Assembly (NCBI RefSeq): GCF_937616625.2
Contig: NC_065575.1
Location: 21,406,001-21,470,000 of the forward strand
Direction: 5' to 3'
From: Mercurialis annua
Lineage: Eukaryota; Streptophyta; Magnoliopsida; Malpighiales; Euphorbiaceae
Length of the DNA: 64,000 bases
The position numbers were made by a program, and so were the translations under genes. Position 1 is the first letter of the stretch. Each line of letters opens with the position of its first letter. Positions 21,669 to 34,439 of the stretch are shown here, in pieces. The notes below the pieces were generated by a model that saw only the letters and a program-made list of their open reading frames with translations, ran no database searches and was not told where the DNA came from.

Positions 21669-24600
21669 CTTAAATTGCTAAAAAGGCGAAACGCTTGGAT
21701 TTATTTCGTAACGTTTATAAACATTCGGCGTAAATCGCTAAAAAGGTAAAACGTTTGGATTTGTTTCGTAACGTTTGTAAACGTTCGGCTTAAATCGCTA
21801 AAAATGTGAAACGTTTGGATTTGTTTCGTAACGTTTTGAACGTTTGGCTTATATTGCTAAAATGGGGAAACGACTGAATTTGTTTCGTAATTTTTGTAAA
21901 AGTTTGGCTTAAATCGCTAAAAATATGAAACGTTTGGATTTGTTTTGTAACGTTTGTAAATGTTTGGCTTAAATGGCTAAAAATATGAAACGTTTGGATT
22001 TGTTTCTTAACGTTTGTAAACGTTTGGCTTAAATCGCTAAAAAGGTCAAACGCTTGGATTTATTTCGTAACGTTTATAAACGTTCGGCCTAAATCGATAA
22101 AAAGGTAAAACATTTGGATTTATTTCGTAACGTTTGTAAAAGTTCCGCTTAAATCGCTAAAAATGTGAAACGTTTGGATTTGTTTCATAACGTTTTAAAC
22201 GTTTGGCTTATATTGCTAAAGTAGGGAAACGTTTGGATTTGTTTCGTAATATTTGTAAACGTTTGGATTTGTTTCGTAATATTTGTAAACGTTTGGCTTA
22301 AATCACTAAAAAGGTGAAACATATGGATTTGTTTCGTAACGTTTGTAAAAATTTGGCCTAAATTTCTAAAAAGGTGAAACGCTTGGATTTGTTTCGTAAC
22401 GTTTGTAAACGTTTGACTTAAGTCGCTTGATTCGTAATGTTTGTAAACGTGTTTCTTCAATTGCTAAAAAGGTGAAACGTTTGGATTTGTTTCGTAATAT
22501 TTGTAAACGTTTGGCTTAAATTGCTAAAAAGTGAAACGTTTGGATTTGTTTCATAACGTATGTAAACGTTTGGCTTAAAACGCTAAAAAGGGGAAACGTT
22601 TAAATTTATTTTGTAACGTTTGTAACGTTTGGCTTACATTTCTAAAAAGGGGAAACGTTTGGATTTGTTTTGTAACGTTTGTAAACGTTGGGCTTAAATC
22701 GCTAAAAAGGTGAAACGTTTGGATTTTTTCGTATCCTTTGTAAACGTTCGGCTTAAATCGCTAAAAAGGTGAAACGTTTGGATTTGTTTCGTAACCTTTG
22801 TAAACGTTCGGCTTAAATTGCTAAAAAGGTGAACCTTTTGGATTTGTTTCATAATGTTTGTAAGCGTTTGGCTTAAATTGCTAAAAAGGTGAAACGTTTG
22901 CTTTTGTTTCGTGACGTTTTAAACATTTGGCTTAAATCGCTAAAAAGATGAAACATTTTGATTTGTTTCGTAACATTTGTAAATGTTTGACTTAAATTGC
23001 TAAAAAAGTGAAACGTTTGGATTTGTTTCGTAACGTTTGTAAATGTTTGGCTTAAATTGCTAAAAATGTGAAACGTTTGAATTTGTTTCTTAGCGTTTTT
23101 AAACGTTTGGCTTAAATCGCTAAAAAGGTGAAACGTTTGGATTTGTTTCGTATCTTTTGTAAGCGTTTGGCTTAAATCGCTAAAAATGGGAAACGTTTGG
23201 TTTTGTTTCGTTACATTTGAAACTTTTAGTTTTGTTTCGTAACGTTTGTAAAAGTTTGGCTTTAATCGCTAAAAATGTGAAACGTTTGGATTTGTTTAGT
23301 AAAGTTTTAAACATTTGGTTTTTTTTCATAACGTTTGTAAACATTTGACTTAAATTGCCAAAAAGGTAAAACGTATGGTTTTGTTTCGTAACGTTTGTAA
23401 ACGTTTGACTTAAATTGCATAAAAGGTGGAACGTTTGGATTTGTTTCATAGCGTTTGTAAACGTTTGGCTTAAATTGCTAAAAAGGTGAAACGTTTGGAT
23501 TTGTTTTGTAACGTTTGTAAACGTTGGGCTTAAATCGCTAAAAAGGTGGAACGTTTGGATTTTTTTCGTAACCTTTGTAAACATTCGGCTTAAATTGCTA
23601 AAAAGGTGAAACGTTTGGATTTGTTTCGTTACCTTTGTAAACTTTCGGCTTAAATTGCTAAAAAGGTGAAACGTTTGGATTTGTTTCGTAATGTTTGTAT
23701 GCGTTTGGCTTAAATTGCTAAAAAGGTGAAACGTTTGCTTTTGTTTCGTAACGTTTTAAACATTTGGCTTAAATCGCTAAAAAGGTGAAACATTTTGATT
23801 TTTTTCGTAACGTTTATAAACGTTTGACTTATATTGCTAAAAAGGTGAAACGGTTGGATTTGTTTCGTAACATTTGTAAATGTTTGGCTTAAATCGCTAA
23901 AAAGGTGAAACGCTTGGATTTATTTCGTAACGTTTGTAAGAGTTTGGGTTAATTCGCTAAAATAGGGAAACGTTTGGTTTATTTTCATAACGTTTGTAAA
24001 CGTTCGGCTTAAATCGATAAAAAGGTGAAACATTTAGATTTGTTTTGCAACGTTTGTAAACATTCGGCTTAAATCGCTAAAAAGGTAAAACATTTGGATT
24101 TGTTTCGTAACGTTTCTAAACGTTCGGCTTAAATCGATAGAAATGTGAAACGTTTGGATTTGTTTCGTAACGTTTTAAACGTTTGGCTTATATTGCTAAA
24201 ATGGGGAAATGTTTTGATTTGTTTCGTAATGTTTGTAAACGTTTGGCTTAAATCGCTAAAAATATTAAACGTTTGGATTTGTTTTGTAATGTTTGTAAAC
24301 ATTTGGCTTAAATCGCTAAAAATATGAAACGTTTTTGAATTTGTTTCGTAACGTTTGTAAACGTTTGGCTTAAATCGCTTGATTCGTAACGTTTGCAAAC
24401 GTGTGGCTTCAATCGCTAAAAAGATGAAACATTTGGATTTGTTTCTTAACATTTGTAAACGTTTGGCTTAAATTGCTAAAAAGGTGAAACGTTTGGATTT
24501 GTTTCATAACGTTTGTAAACGTTTGTCTTCAATCGCTAAAAAGGTGAAACGTTTCGATTTATTTCGCAACGTTTGTAAACTTTTGGCTTAAATTGCTAAA

Positions 24601-26518
24601 AAGGATGAAACTCTTGGATTTGTTTCGTAATGTTTGTAAACGTTGGGCTTAAATAGCTAAAAAGGTGAAACGTTTGGATTTGTTTCGTAACCTTTGTAAA
24701 CGTTCGGCTTAAATCGCTAAAAAGGTGAAACGTTTGGGTTTGTTTCGTAACCTGTGTAAACGTTCGGCTTAAATTGATAAAAACGTAAAACGTTTGATTT
24801 TGTTTCGTAACGTTTTAAACATTTGGCTTAAATTGCTAAAAAGGTGAAACATTTTGATTTGCTTTGTAAAGTTTGTAAACGTTTGTAAAAGATTAGCTTA
24901 AATTGCTAAAAAGGTGAAATGCTCCATTTTAATCCGTAATGTTTGTAAACGTTTGGCTTAAATCGCTAAAAAGGTGAAACATTTGGACTTGTGTCGTAAT
25001 GTTTGTAAACGGTTGGCTTAAATCGCTAAAAAGACGAAACGTTTGGTTTTCTAAATGTTTGGCTTAAATCACTAAAAAGGTGAAACGTTTGGATTTGTTT
25101 CGTAACGTTTGGCTTAAATCGCTAAAAAGTTAAAATGTTTGGATTTGTTTCGTAGGGTTTTTAAATGTTTGACTTAAATCGCTAAAAAGCGGAAACGTTT
25201 GTTTTTTGTTTCGTAACGTTTGTTTTTGGCTTAAATTGCTATAAAGGTGAAATATTTGGATTTGTTTCGTAACTTTTGGTTTAAATCGCTAAAAATGTGA
25301 AACGTTTGGATTTGTTTCATATCGTTTGTAAACGTTTAGTTTAAATCGCTAAAAATGTGAAACGTTTGGATTTGTTTTGTTACGTTTGTAAAAGTTTGGC
25401 TTAAATTGCTAAATAGGTGAAATGCTTGAATTTGTTTCATAACGTTATCGTTTGTAAACGTTTGGCTTAAATTAATTAAAATGTGAAACGTTTGGATTTG
25501 TTTTGTAACGTTTTAAAAGTTTGGTTTTGTTCCGTAACGTTTGTAAACGTTTGGCTTAAATCGCTAAAAAGGTGAAACGTTTGGATTTGTTTCGTACTGT
25601 TTGTAAACCTTTGGCTTAAATTGCTAAAAATATGAAACATTTGGATTTGTTTCGTAACGTTTATAAACGTTTGGCTTAAATCGCTAAAAAGGTGATACGT
25701 TTGGATTTGTTTCGTAACTTTTGTAAACGTTTGACTTAAATAGCTAAAAATGGGAAACGTTTGGTTTTTTTTCATAATATTTGAAACGTTTGGTTTTGTT
25801 TCGTAACGTTTGTAAAGGTTTGGCTTAAATCGCTAAAAATGTGAAACGTTTGGATTTGTTTAGTAAAGTTATAAACGTTTGTTTTTTTTCGTAATGTTTT
25901 TAAACGTTCGGCTTAAATCGTTAAAACGGTGAAACGTTTGGTTTTGTTTGATAACGTTTGTAAACGTTTGGCTTAAATTGCTAAAAAGATGAAATATTTG
26001 GATTTGTTTTGTAACGTTTGTAAACGTTGGGCTTAAATCGCTAAAAAAGTTAAACGTTTGGATTTGTTTCGTAAACTTTGTAAACGTTCGGCTTAAATCG
26101 CTAAAAAGGTGAAACGTTTGGATTTGTTTCGTAACCTTCATAAACGTTCGGCTTAAATTTCTAAAAAGGTGAAACGTTTGGATTTGTTTCGTAATGTTTG
26201 TAAGCGTTTGGCTTAAATTGCTAAAAAGGTGAAACGTTTGCTTTTGTTTCGTAACGTTTTAAACATTTGGCTTAAATCGCTAAAAAGGTGAAACATTTTG
26301 ATTTGTTTCGTGACGTTTCTAAATGTTTGGCTTAAATTCCTAAAAATGTGAAACCTTTGGATTTGTTTTGTAACGTTCATAAACGTTTGGCTTAAATCGC
26401 TAAAAAGGTGAAACATATGGATTTGTTTCGTATCGTTTGTAAACGTTTGGCCTAAATTGCTAAAAAGGGGAAACGCTTGGATTTGTTTGGTAACGATTCT
26501 AAACGTTTGGCTTAAATC
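21669..26518 (-). repeat. B segment, copy B2 (about 4.85 kb)
   Basis: Copy of 11478-16448. It lacks one monomer near 25190 (present in copy 1 around 15000) and one near 25970 (present around 15850). Similarity ends at 26518, where B2 enters a TTGATTCG short monomer while B1 enters A2. Confidence 0.82.
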
Positions 26519-28250
26519 TCTTGATTCGTAACTTTGTAAACGTGTGGCGTCAATCGCTAAAAAGGTGAAACGTTTGGATTTGTTTCGAAACATTTGTAAA
26601 CGTTTCGCTTAAATAGCTAAAAAGGTGAAACATATCGATTTGTTTAATAACGTTTGTAAACGTTTGGCTTAAAACGCTAAAAAGGGGAAACGTTTAAATT
26701 TGTTTCGTAACGTTTGTAAACGTTGGGCTTAAATCGCTAAAAAGGTGAAACGTTTGGATTTGTTTCGTAAGCTTTGTAAACTTTTGGCTTAAGTCGCTAA
26801 AAAGGTGAAACGTTTGGATTTGTTTCGTAACCTTTGTAAACGTTTAACTTAAATTGCATAAAAGGTGGAACGTTTGGATTTGTTTCGTAGCGTTTGTAAA
26901 CGTTTGGCTTAAATTGCTAAAAAGGTGAAATGTTTGGATTAGTTTTGTAACGTTTGTAAACGTTGTGCTTAAATTGCTAAAAAGGTGAAACATTTGGATT
27001 TGTTTCGTAACATTTGTAAATGTTTGGCTTAATTCGCTAAAAGGTGAAACGTTTGGATTTGTTTCGTAACGTTTGTTAGAGTTTGGTTTAAATCGCTAAA
27101 ATAGGGAAGTTTGGTTTTGTTTCGTAACGTTTCTAAACGTTTTGCTTAAATCGCTAAAAAAGTGACACATTTGTATTTGTTTTGCAACATTTGTAAACGT
27201 TCGACTTAAATCGCTAAAAAGGTAAAACGTTTGGATTTGTTTCGTAACGTTTGTAAACGTTCGGCATAAATAGCTAAAAATGTGAAACGTTTGGATTTGT
27301 TTCTTAACGTTTTAAACGTTTGGCTTATATTGTTAAAATGGGGAAATGTTTTGATTTGTTTCGTAATGTTTGTAAACGTTTCGCTTAAATCGCTAAAAAT
27401 ATGAAACGTTTGGATTGGTTTTGTAACGTTTGTAAACGTTTGGCTTAAATCGCTAAAAATATGAAACGTTTGGATTTGTTTCGTAGTGTTTGTAAACGTT
27501 TGGCTTATATCGCTAAAAAGGTGAAACACTTGTATTTGTTTCGTAACGTTTGTAAATGTTTGGCTTAAATTGCTTGATTTGTAACGTTTGTAAACGTGAT
27601 GCTTCAATCGCTAAAAAGGTGATACGTTTGACTTTGTTTCGTAACATTTGTAAACGTTTAGCTGTAATTGCTAAAAAGGGTAAACGTTTGGATTTGTTTC
27701 ATAACGTTTGTAAACGTTTGGCTTAAAACGCTAAAAAGGTGAAACGTTTAAATTTGTTTCATAACGTTTGTCAACGTTTGGTTAAAATTGCTTAAAAGGT
27801 GAAACGTTTGGATTTGTTTTGTAACGTTTGAAAACGTTGGGCTTAAATCGCTAAAAAGGTGAAACGTTTGGATTTGTTTCGTAACCTTTGTAAACGTTTG
27901 GCTTAAATCGCTAAAAAGGTGAAACGTTTTGGTTTGTTTCGTAACCTTTGTAAACGTTCGGCTTAAACTGCTAAAAAGGTGAAACGTTAGGATTTGTTTC
28001 ATAATGTTTGTAAGCGTTTGGCTTAAATTGCTTAAAAAGGTGAAACGTTTGCTTTTGTTCCGTAACGTTTGTAAACATTTGGCTTAAATTGCTAAAAAGG
28101 GGAAACATTTTGATTTATTTCGTAAAGTTTGTAAACGTTTGACTTAAATTGCTAAAAAGGTGAAACGTTTGGATTTGTTTAGTAACGTTTGTAAACGTTT
28201 GGCTTAAATCGCTAAAAAGGTGAAACGTTTGGATTTGTTTTCGTAACTTT
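26519..28250 (-). repeat. R-orientation satellite between the two large duplications
   Basis: Ordinary monomers related to the B segment. For example, the ATATTG-T-TAAAATGGGGAAATG marker near 27330 resembles 14000-14030. I see no higher-order copy of the whole stretch and no gene. Confidence 0.8.
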
Positions 28251-29872
28251 TGTTAACGTTTGACTTAAATCGCTAAAAATTGGAAACGTTTGGTTTTGTT
28301 TCGTAACATTTGAAACGTTTGGTTTTGTTTCGTAACGTTTGTAAAGGTTTGGATTATATCGCTAAAAATGTGAAACGTTTGGATTTGTGTCATAAAGTTT
28401 TAAACGTTTGGTTTTTTTTCGTAACGTTTGTAAACGTTCGGCTTAAATCGTTTAGTTTTGTTTCGTAACGGTTGTAAACGTTTGACTTAAATTGCATAAA
28501 AGGGGGAACAGTTGGATTTGTTTCGTAACGTTTGTAAACGTTTGGCTTAAATTGCTAAAAAGCTGAAACGTTTGGATTTATTTTGTATCATTTGTAAACG
28601 TTGGGCTTAAATCGCTAAAAAGGTGAAACGTTTGGATTTGTTTCGTAACCTTTGTAAACTTTCGGCTTAAATCGCTAAAAAGGTAAAACGTTTGGATCTG
28701 TTTCATAAATTTTGTAAATGTTCGGCTTAAATTGCTAAGAAGGTGAAACATTTGGATTTATTTCGTAATGTTAAATAGCGTTTGGCTTAAATTGCTAAAA
28801 AGGTGAAACGTTTGCTTTTGTTTTGTAACGTTTTAAACATTTGGCTTAAATCGCTAAAAAGGTGAAACATTTTGATTTGTTTCGTAACGCTTGCAAACGT
28901 TTGACTTAAATCGCTAAAAAGTTGAAATATTTTGATTTGTTTCGTAACATTTATAAACGTTTGGCTTAAATCGCTAAAAAGGAGAAACGTTTGGATTTGT
29001 TTTCGTAACTTTTGTTAACGTTTGACTTAAATCGCTAAAAATTGGAAACGTTTGGATTTGTTTCGTAACATTTGAAACGTTTGTTTTTGTTTCGTAACAT
29101 TTGAAACGTTTGGTTTTGTTTCGTAAGGTTTTCAAACGTTTGGCTTAAATCGCTAAAAATATGAAATGTTTGGATTTGTTTAGTAAAGTTTTAAACGTTT
29201 GGTTTTTTTTCGTAACGTTTGAAAACTTTCGGCTTAAATCGTTGAAAAGGTGAAACGTTTAGTTTTATTTCGTAACGGTTGTAAACGTTTGACTTAAATT
29301 GCATAAAAGGGGAAACAGTTGGATTTGTTTCGTAACGTTTGTAAACGTTTGGCTTAAATTGCTAAAAAGGTGAAACGTTTGGATTTATTTTGTAACGTTT
29401 GTAAACGTTTGGCTTAAATCGCTAAAAAGGTGAAACGTTTGGATTTGTTTCGTAACCTTTGTAAACGTTCGGCTTAAATCGCTAAAAAGGTGAAACGTTT
29501 GGATTTGTTTCATAAATTTTGTAAACGGTCGGCTTAAATTGCTAAGAAACGTTTGGATTTATTTTGTAATGTTTGTAAGCGTTTGGCTTAAATTGCTTAT
29601 AAGGTGAAACATTTGCTTTTGATTTGTAACGTTTTAAACATTTGGCTTAAATCGCTAAAAAGGTGAAACATTTTGATTTGTTTCGTAACGTTTGCAAACG
29701 TTTAACTTAAATTGCTAAATAGGTGAAACGTTTAGATATTTTTCGTAACGTTTGTAAACGTATGGCTTAAATTGCTAAAAATGTGAAATGTTTGGATTTG
29801 TTTCGTAACGTTTATAAACATTTGGCTTAAATCGCTAAAAAGGTGAAACGTTTGGATTTGTTTCGTAACTTT
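28251..29872 (-). repeat. about 0.8-kb higher-order unit, two copies
   Basis: Units start at the marker TTTTCGTAACTTTTGTTAACG (28251 and 29013 within it), with a related third start near 29873. The offset is 762 bp at the marker and 807 bp at the AACAGTTGG marker (28507 and 29314). A 29-bp half-monomer gain in the second copy and a 16-bp loss in the first account for the difference. Confidence 0.75.
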
Positions 29873-32800
29873 TGTAAACGTTTGGCTTGAATCGCTAAAA
29901 ATGGGAAACGTTTGGTTTTGTTTCGTAACATTTGAAACGTTTGGTTTTGTTTCGTAAAGTTTGGATTTGTTTGGCTTATATCGCTAAAAATGTGAAACGT
30001 TTGGATTTGTTTTGTAAAGTTTTAAACGTTTGGTTTTTTTTCGTAACGTTTGTAAATGTTCGGATTCGTTTCTTAGCGTTTGTAAATGTTTGGCTTAAAT
30101 TGCTTAAAATGGAAAACGTTTGGATTGGTTTCGTAACGTTTCAAACTTTTGGTTTTATTTCGTAACGTTATAAATGTTTGTCTTATATTAGTAAAATGGG
30201 AAACGTTTGGATTTGTTTCGTAATGTTTGTAAACGTTTGGCTTAAATTGCAAAAAATGTGAAACATTTGGATTTGTTTCGTAACGTTTGTAATCGTTTGG
30301 CTTAAAACGCAAAAAAGGTGAAACGCTTAAATTTGTTTCGTAACATTTGTAAACGTTTGTCTTAAATCGCTAAAAAGGTGAAACGTTTGGATTTGTTTCA
30401 TAACGTTTGTAAACGTTTGGCTTAAATTACTAAAAAGGTGAAATGATTGCATTTGTTTCGTAATATTTGTAAACGTTTGGCTTAAATCCCTAAAATGGGG
30501 AAACGATTGGATTTGTTTCGTAATATTCGTAAATGTTTGGCTTAAATCGCTGGTTTCGTAAGGTTTGTAAACGTTTGACTTCAATCGCTAAAAAGGGAAA
30601 ACGTTTGGATTTGTTTCAAAACATTTAAAAATGTTTGGCTTAAGTTACTAAAAAGGTGAAACACTAGGATTTGTTTCGTAACATTTGTAAACGTTTGGCT
30701 TAAATCGCTAAAAAGGTGAAACGTTTAGATTTGTTTCGTAACGTTTATAAACGTTTGGCTTAAATTTCTAAAAACGGGAAACGTTTGGATTTGTTTTGTA
30801 ACGTTTGTACACGTTTTGCTTAAATTTCTAAAAAGGGGAAACGGTTGGATTTGTTTTGTAACGTTTGTACACGTATGGCTTAAATCGCTATAAAGGTAAA
30901 ACGTTTGGATTTGTTTCGTATTGTTTCTAAACGTTCGGCTTAAATTGCTAAAAAGGTCAAACATTTGGATTTTTTTCGTATTGTTTGCAAATGTTTGGCT
31001 AATATTGCTAATAACGTGAAACGTTTGGTTTTGTTTCGTAACGTTTTAAACGTTTGACTTAAATCGCTAAAAAGGGGAAACATTTTGATTTGTTTCGTAA
31101 CGTTTATCAACGTTTGGCTTAAATCGCCAAAAAGGTGAAACATTTTTATTTGTTTCTTAACGTTTTTAAACATTTGGATTAAATTGCAAAAAGAGTGAAA
31201 CGTTTCGATTTGTTTCGGAACGTTTGTAAACGTTTGGCTTAAATTGCTAAAAAGGGAAAACATTTGGATTTGTTTCGTAACGTTTGTAAAGGTTTGGCTT
31301 AAATCGCTAAAAATGGGAAACGTTTTGTTTTGTTTCGTAACATTTGAAACATTTGGTTTTGTTACGTAACGTTTGTAAAGGTTTGTCTTTCATCGCTATA
31401 AATAGGAAAAGCTTGCATTTTTTTCGTAACGTTTTAAACGTTTGGATTTGTTTCGTAAAGTTTGTAGACGTTTGGCTTAAATCGCTAAAAATATGAAACG
31501 TTTGGTTTTGTTTCGTAAAGTTTGTAAATGTTTGGCTTAAATTTCTAAAAAGGGAAACGTTGGTAAACATTTGGCTTAAATTGCTAAAAATGTGAAAAGT
31601 TACGAAACAAGTCCAATCATTTCCCCATTTTAGCGATTTAAGCCTAACGTTTACAAACGTTACGAAACAAATCCAAAGGATACGAAACAAATTCAAACGT
31701 TTCACCTTTTTAGTGATTGAAGCCCAACGTTTAAAAACGTTACAAAACAAATTAAAACGTTTCACCTTTTTAGCAATTTAATCCAAACGTTTACAAACGT
31801 TACGAAAAAATCAAAACGTTTCACCTTTTAGCGATTTAAGCCAAACCCATACAAACGTTACGAAACAACACCAAGAGTTTCACCTTTTTAGCGATTTAAG
31901 CCAAACGTTTACAAACGTTAGGAAACAAATCCAAATGTTTCCCCTTTTTAGCGATTTAAGCCAAACGTTTACAAACGTTACGAAACTAATCCAAATGTTT
32001 CCCCATTTTTAGCGATTTAAGCCAAACGTTTACAAACGTTACGTGACAAATCCAAATGTTTCCCCATTTTAGCAATTTAAGACAAACGTTTACAAACGTT
32101 TCGAAACAAATCCAAATGTTGCACCATTTTAGTGATTTAAGCCAAACGTTGCGAAACAAAACCAAACGTTTCACCTTTTTATCGATTTAAGCCAAGCGTT
32201 TACAAACGTTACGAAACAAATGCAAACGTTTCACCTTTTCAGCGATTAAAGCTAAACGTTTACAAACAAATCCAAACGTTTCCCATTTTAGCAATTGAAG
32301 CCAAACGTTTACAAACGTTACAAAATACATCCAGACATTTGTAAAAAAATCTAAACAAATCCAAACGTTTGGCATAAATCGCTAAAAAGGGGAAACATGT
32401 GGATTTTCCAAACGTTTACAAACGTTACAAAACAAATCCAATCTTTTGGATTTATTTCGTAACGTTTTAAACGTTTGGTTTAAATAGCTAAAAATGTGAA
32501 ACGTTTGGTTTTCTTTCGTAACGTTTGTAAACGTTCGGCTTTATTTCGTAACGTTTGTAAACGTTTGGCTTAAACTGCTAAAAAGGTGAAACGCTTGGAT
32601 TTGTGGCGTAACGTTGTTTATCTGGCTTAAATCGCTAAAAAGGTTAAAAGTTTAGATTTATTTTGTAACGTTTGGCTTAAATCGAAACGTTTGTAAACAT
32701 TTTACCTTTTTAGCAATTTAAGCCAATCGTAACATTTGTAAACGTTTGGTTTTGTTTTGTAACGTTTGTAAAAGTTTGGCTTAAATCGCTATAAAGGTGA

Positions 32801-34439
32801 AACGTTTGGATTTATTCCGTAATGTTGTAAACGTTTGTCTTCAATCGCTAAAAAGGGGAAATGTTTGAATTTTTTCGTAACGTTTGGCTTAAATCAAACG
32901 TTTATTAACATTACGAAACAAATCCAAATGTTTCACCTTTTTAGCGATTTAAGCCACACGTTTACAAACGTTACAAAATAAAACCAAACGTTTCACCGTT
33001 TTAGCAATTGAAGCCAAACGTTTACAAATGTTATGAAACAAAACCAAACGTTTTACCTTTTTAGCGATTTAAATGTTTCCCCATTTTAACGATTTATGAG
33101 AAACGTCTATAAATGCTACGAAACAAAACCAAACGATTAAATCGCTAAAAAGGTGAAACGTTTGGCTTAAATCGCTAAAAATGTGAAACATTTGGTTTTG
33201 TTTCGTAACGTTTGTGAACATTTGGCTTAAGCTGCTAAAAAGGTAAAACCCTTGGATTTGTTTTGTAACGTTTGTAAACGTTTTGCTTAAATCGTTAAAA
33301 ATGTGAAACATTTGGATTTGTTTTGTAACGTTTGTAAACGTTTTGCTTAAATTGCAAAAAAGGAGAAAAGTTTTGATTTGTTTCGTAACGTTTGTAAACG
33401 TTTGGCTTATATTGCTAAAAAGGTGAAACACTTTGATTTGTTTCGTAACGTTTGTAAAAGTTTGGCTTAAATTGCTAAAAAGGTGAAACGCTTGGATTTG
33501 TTTCGTAACGTTATAAGACAAACATTTAAAAAGTTTACGAAAAATAACCAAGCGTTTCACCTTTTTAGAGATTTAAGCCAAACGTTTACAAACGTTACGA
33601 AACAAGTCCAAATGTTTCAACTTTTTAGCACTTTAAGCCAAACGTTTACAAACGTTACGAAACAAACCCAAACGTTTGGCCTATTTAGCGATTTAAGCCA
33701 AAGGTTTACAAACGTTACGAAACAAATGCAAACGTTTCAACTTTTTAGCGATTGGAGCAAAACGTTTACAAACGTTACGTTTGGCTTAAATTGCTGCAAT
33801 CTTTAAAAAAGGGGAAACGTTCGGTTATGTTTCGTAACTATTGTAAACATTTGGCTTAAGTTGCTAAAAGGTGAAACACTTGGATTTGTTTCCTAACGTT
33901 TGTAAATGTTTGGCTTAAATCGCTAAAAAGGTGAAACGTTTGGATTTGTTTCCTAACGTTTAAAACGTTTGGTTATCTTTAGTAACATTTGTAAATGTTT
34001 GGCTTAAATCGCTAAAAAGGTGAAACGTTTGGATTTGTTTCGTAACGTTTGTAAACGTTTGGCTTGAATCGCTAAAAAGGTGAAACGTTTGGTTTTGTTT
34101 CATAACCTTTATAAATGTTTCGCTTAAATCGCTAAAAAGGCGAAACGTTTCGATTTGTTTCATAACATTTGTAAACGTTTGGCTTATATGGCCAAAAAGG
34201 GGAAACGCTTGGATTTGTTTCGTAACGTTTGTATACGTTTGGCCTTTTTATTGATTTAAGCCAAATGTTTACAAACGTTACGAAACAAATCCAAACGTTT
34301 CCTCTTTTTAGCCATTGAAGTCAAACATTTACAAACGTAACGAAACAAAACCAAACGTTTAAAACGTTACGAAACAAATCCAAACGTTTTCCAGTTATAG
34401 CGATTTAAGCCAAACGTTTACAAACGTTACGGAACAAAA

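Larger units (their letters stand above)
16449..26518 (-). repeat. higher-order repeat AB, copy 2, with A triplicated
   Basis: Order is A2-A3-A4, one odd junction monomer, then B2. The length of 10070 bp is explained by the 6.73-kb unit plus two extra 1706-bp A copies plus one 60-bp junction monomer, minus two lost B monomers and a 10-bp deletion in A2. Confidence 0.82.
9375..31598 (-). repeat. long uniform R-orientation satellite block
   Basis: For about 22 kb every monomer has the same polarity (TTTGGATTTG...GCTTAAATCGC on plus). It contains the AB higher-order repeats. The recurrent short monomer with CTTGATTCG, which lacks about 25 bp, is found near 9564, 10586, 12233, 14186, 17305, 19011, 20717, 22424, 24376, 26518 and 27571, and is a convenient phase marker. 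No gene seen. Confidence 0.92.
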
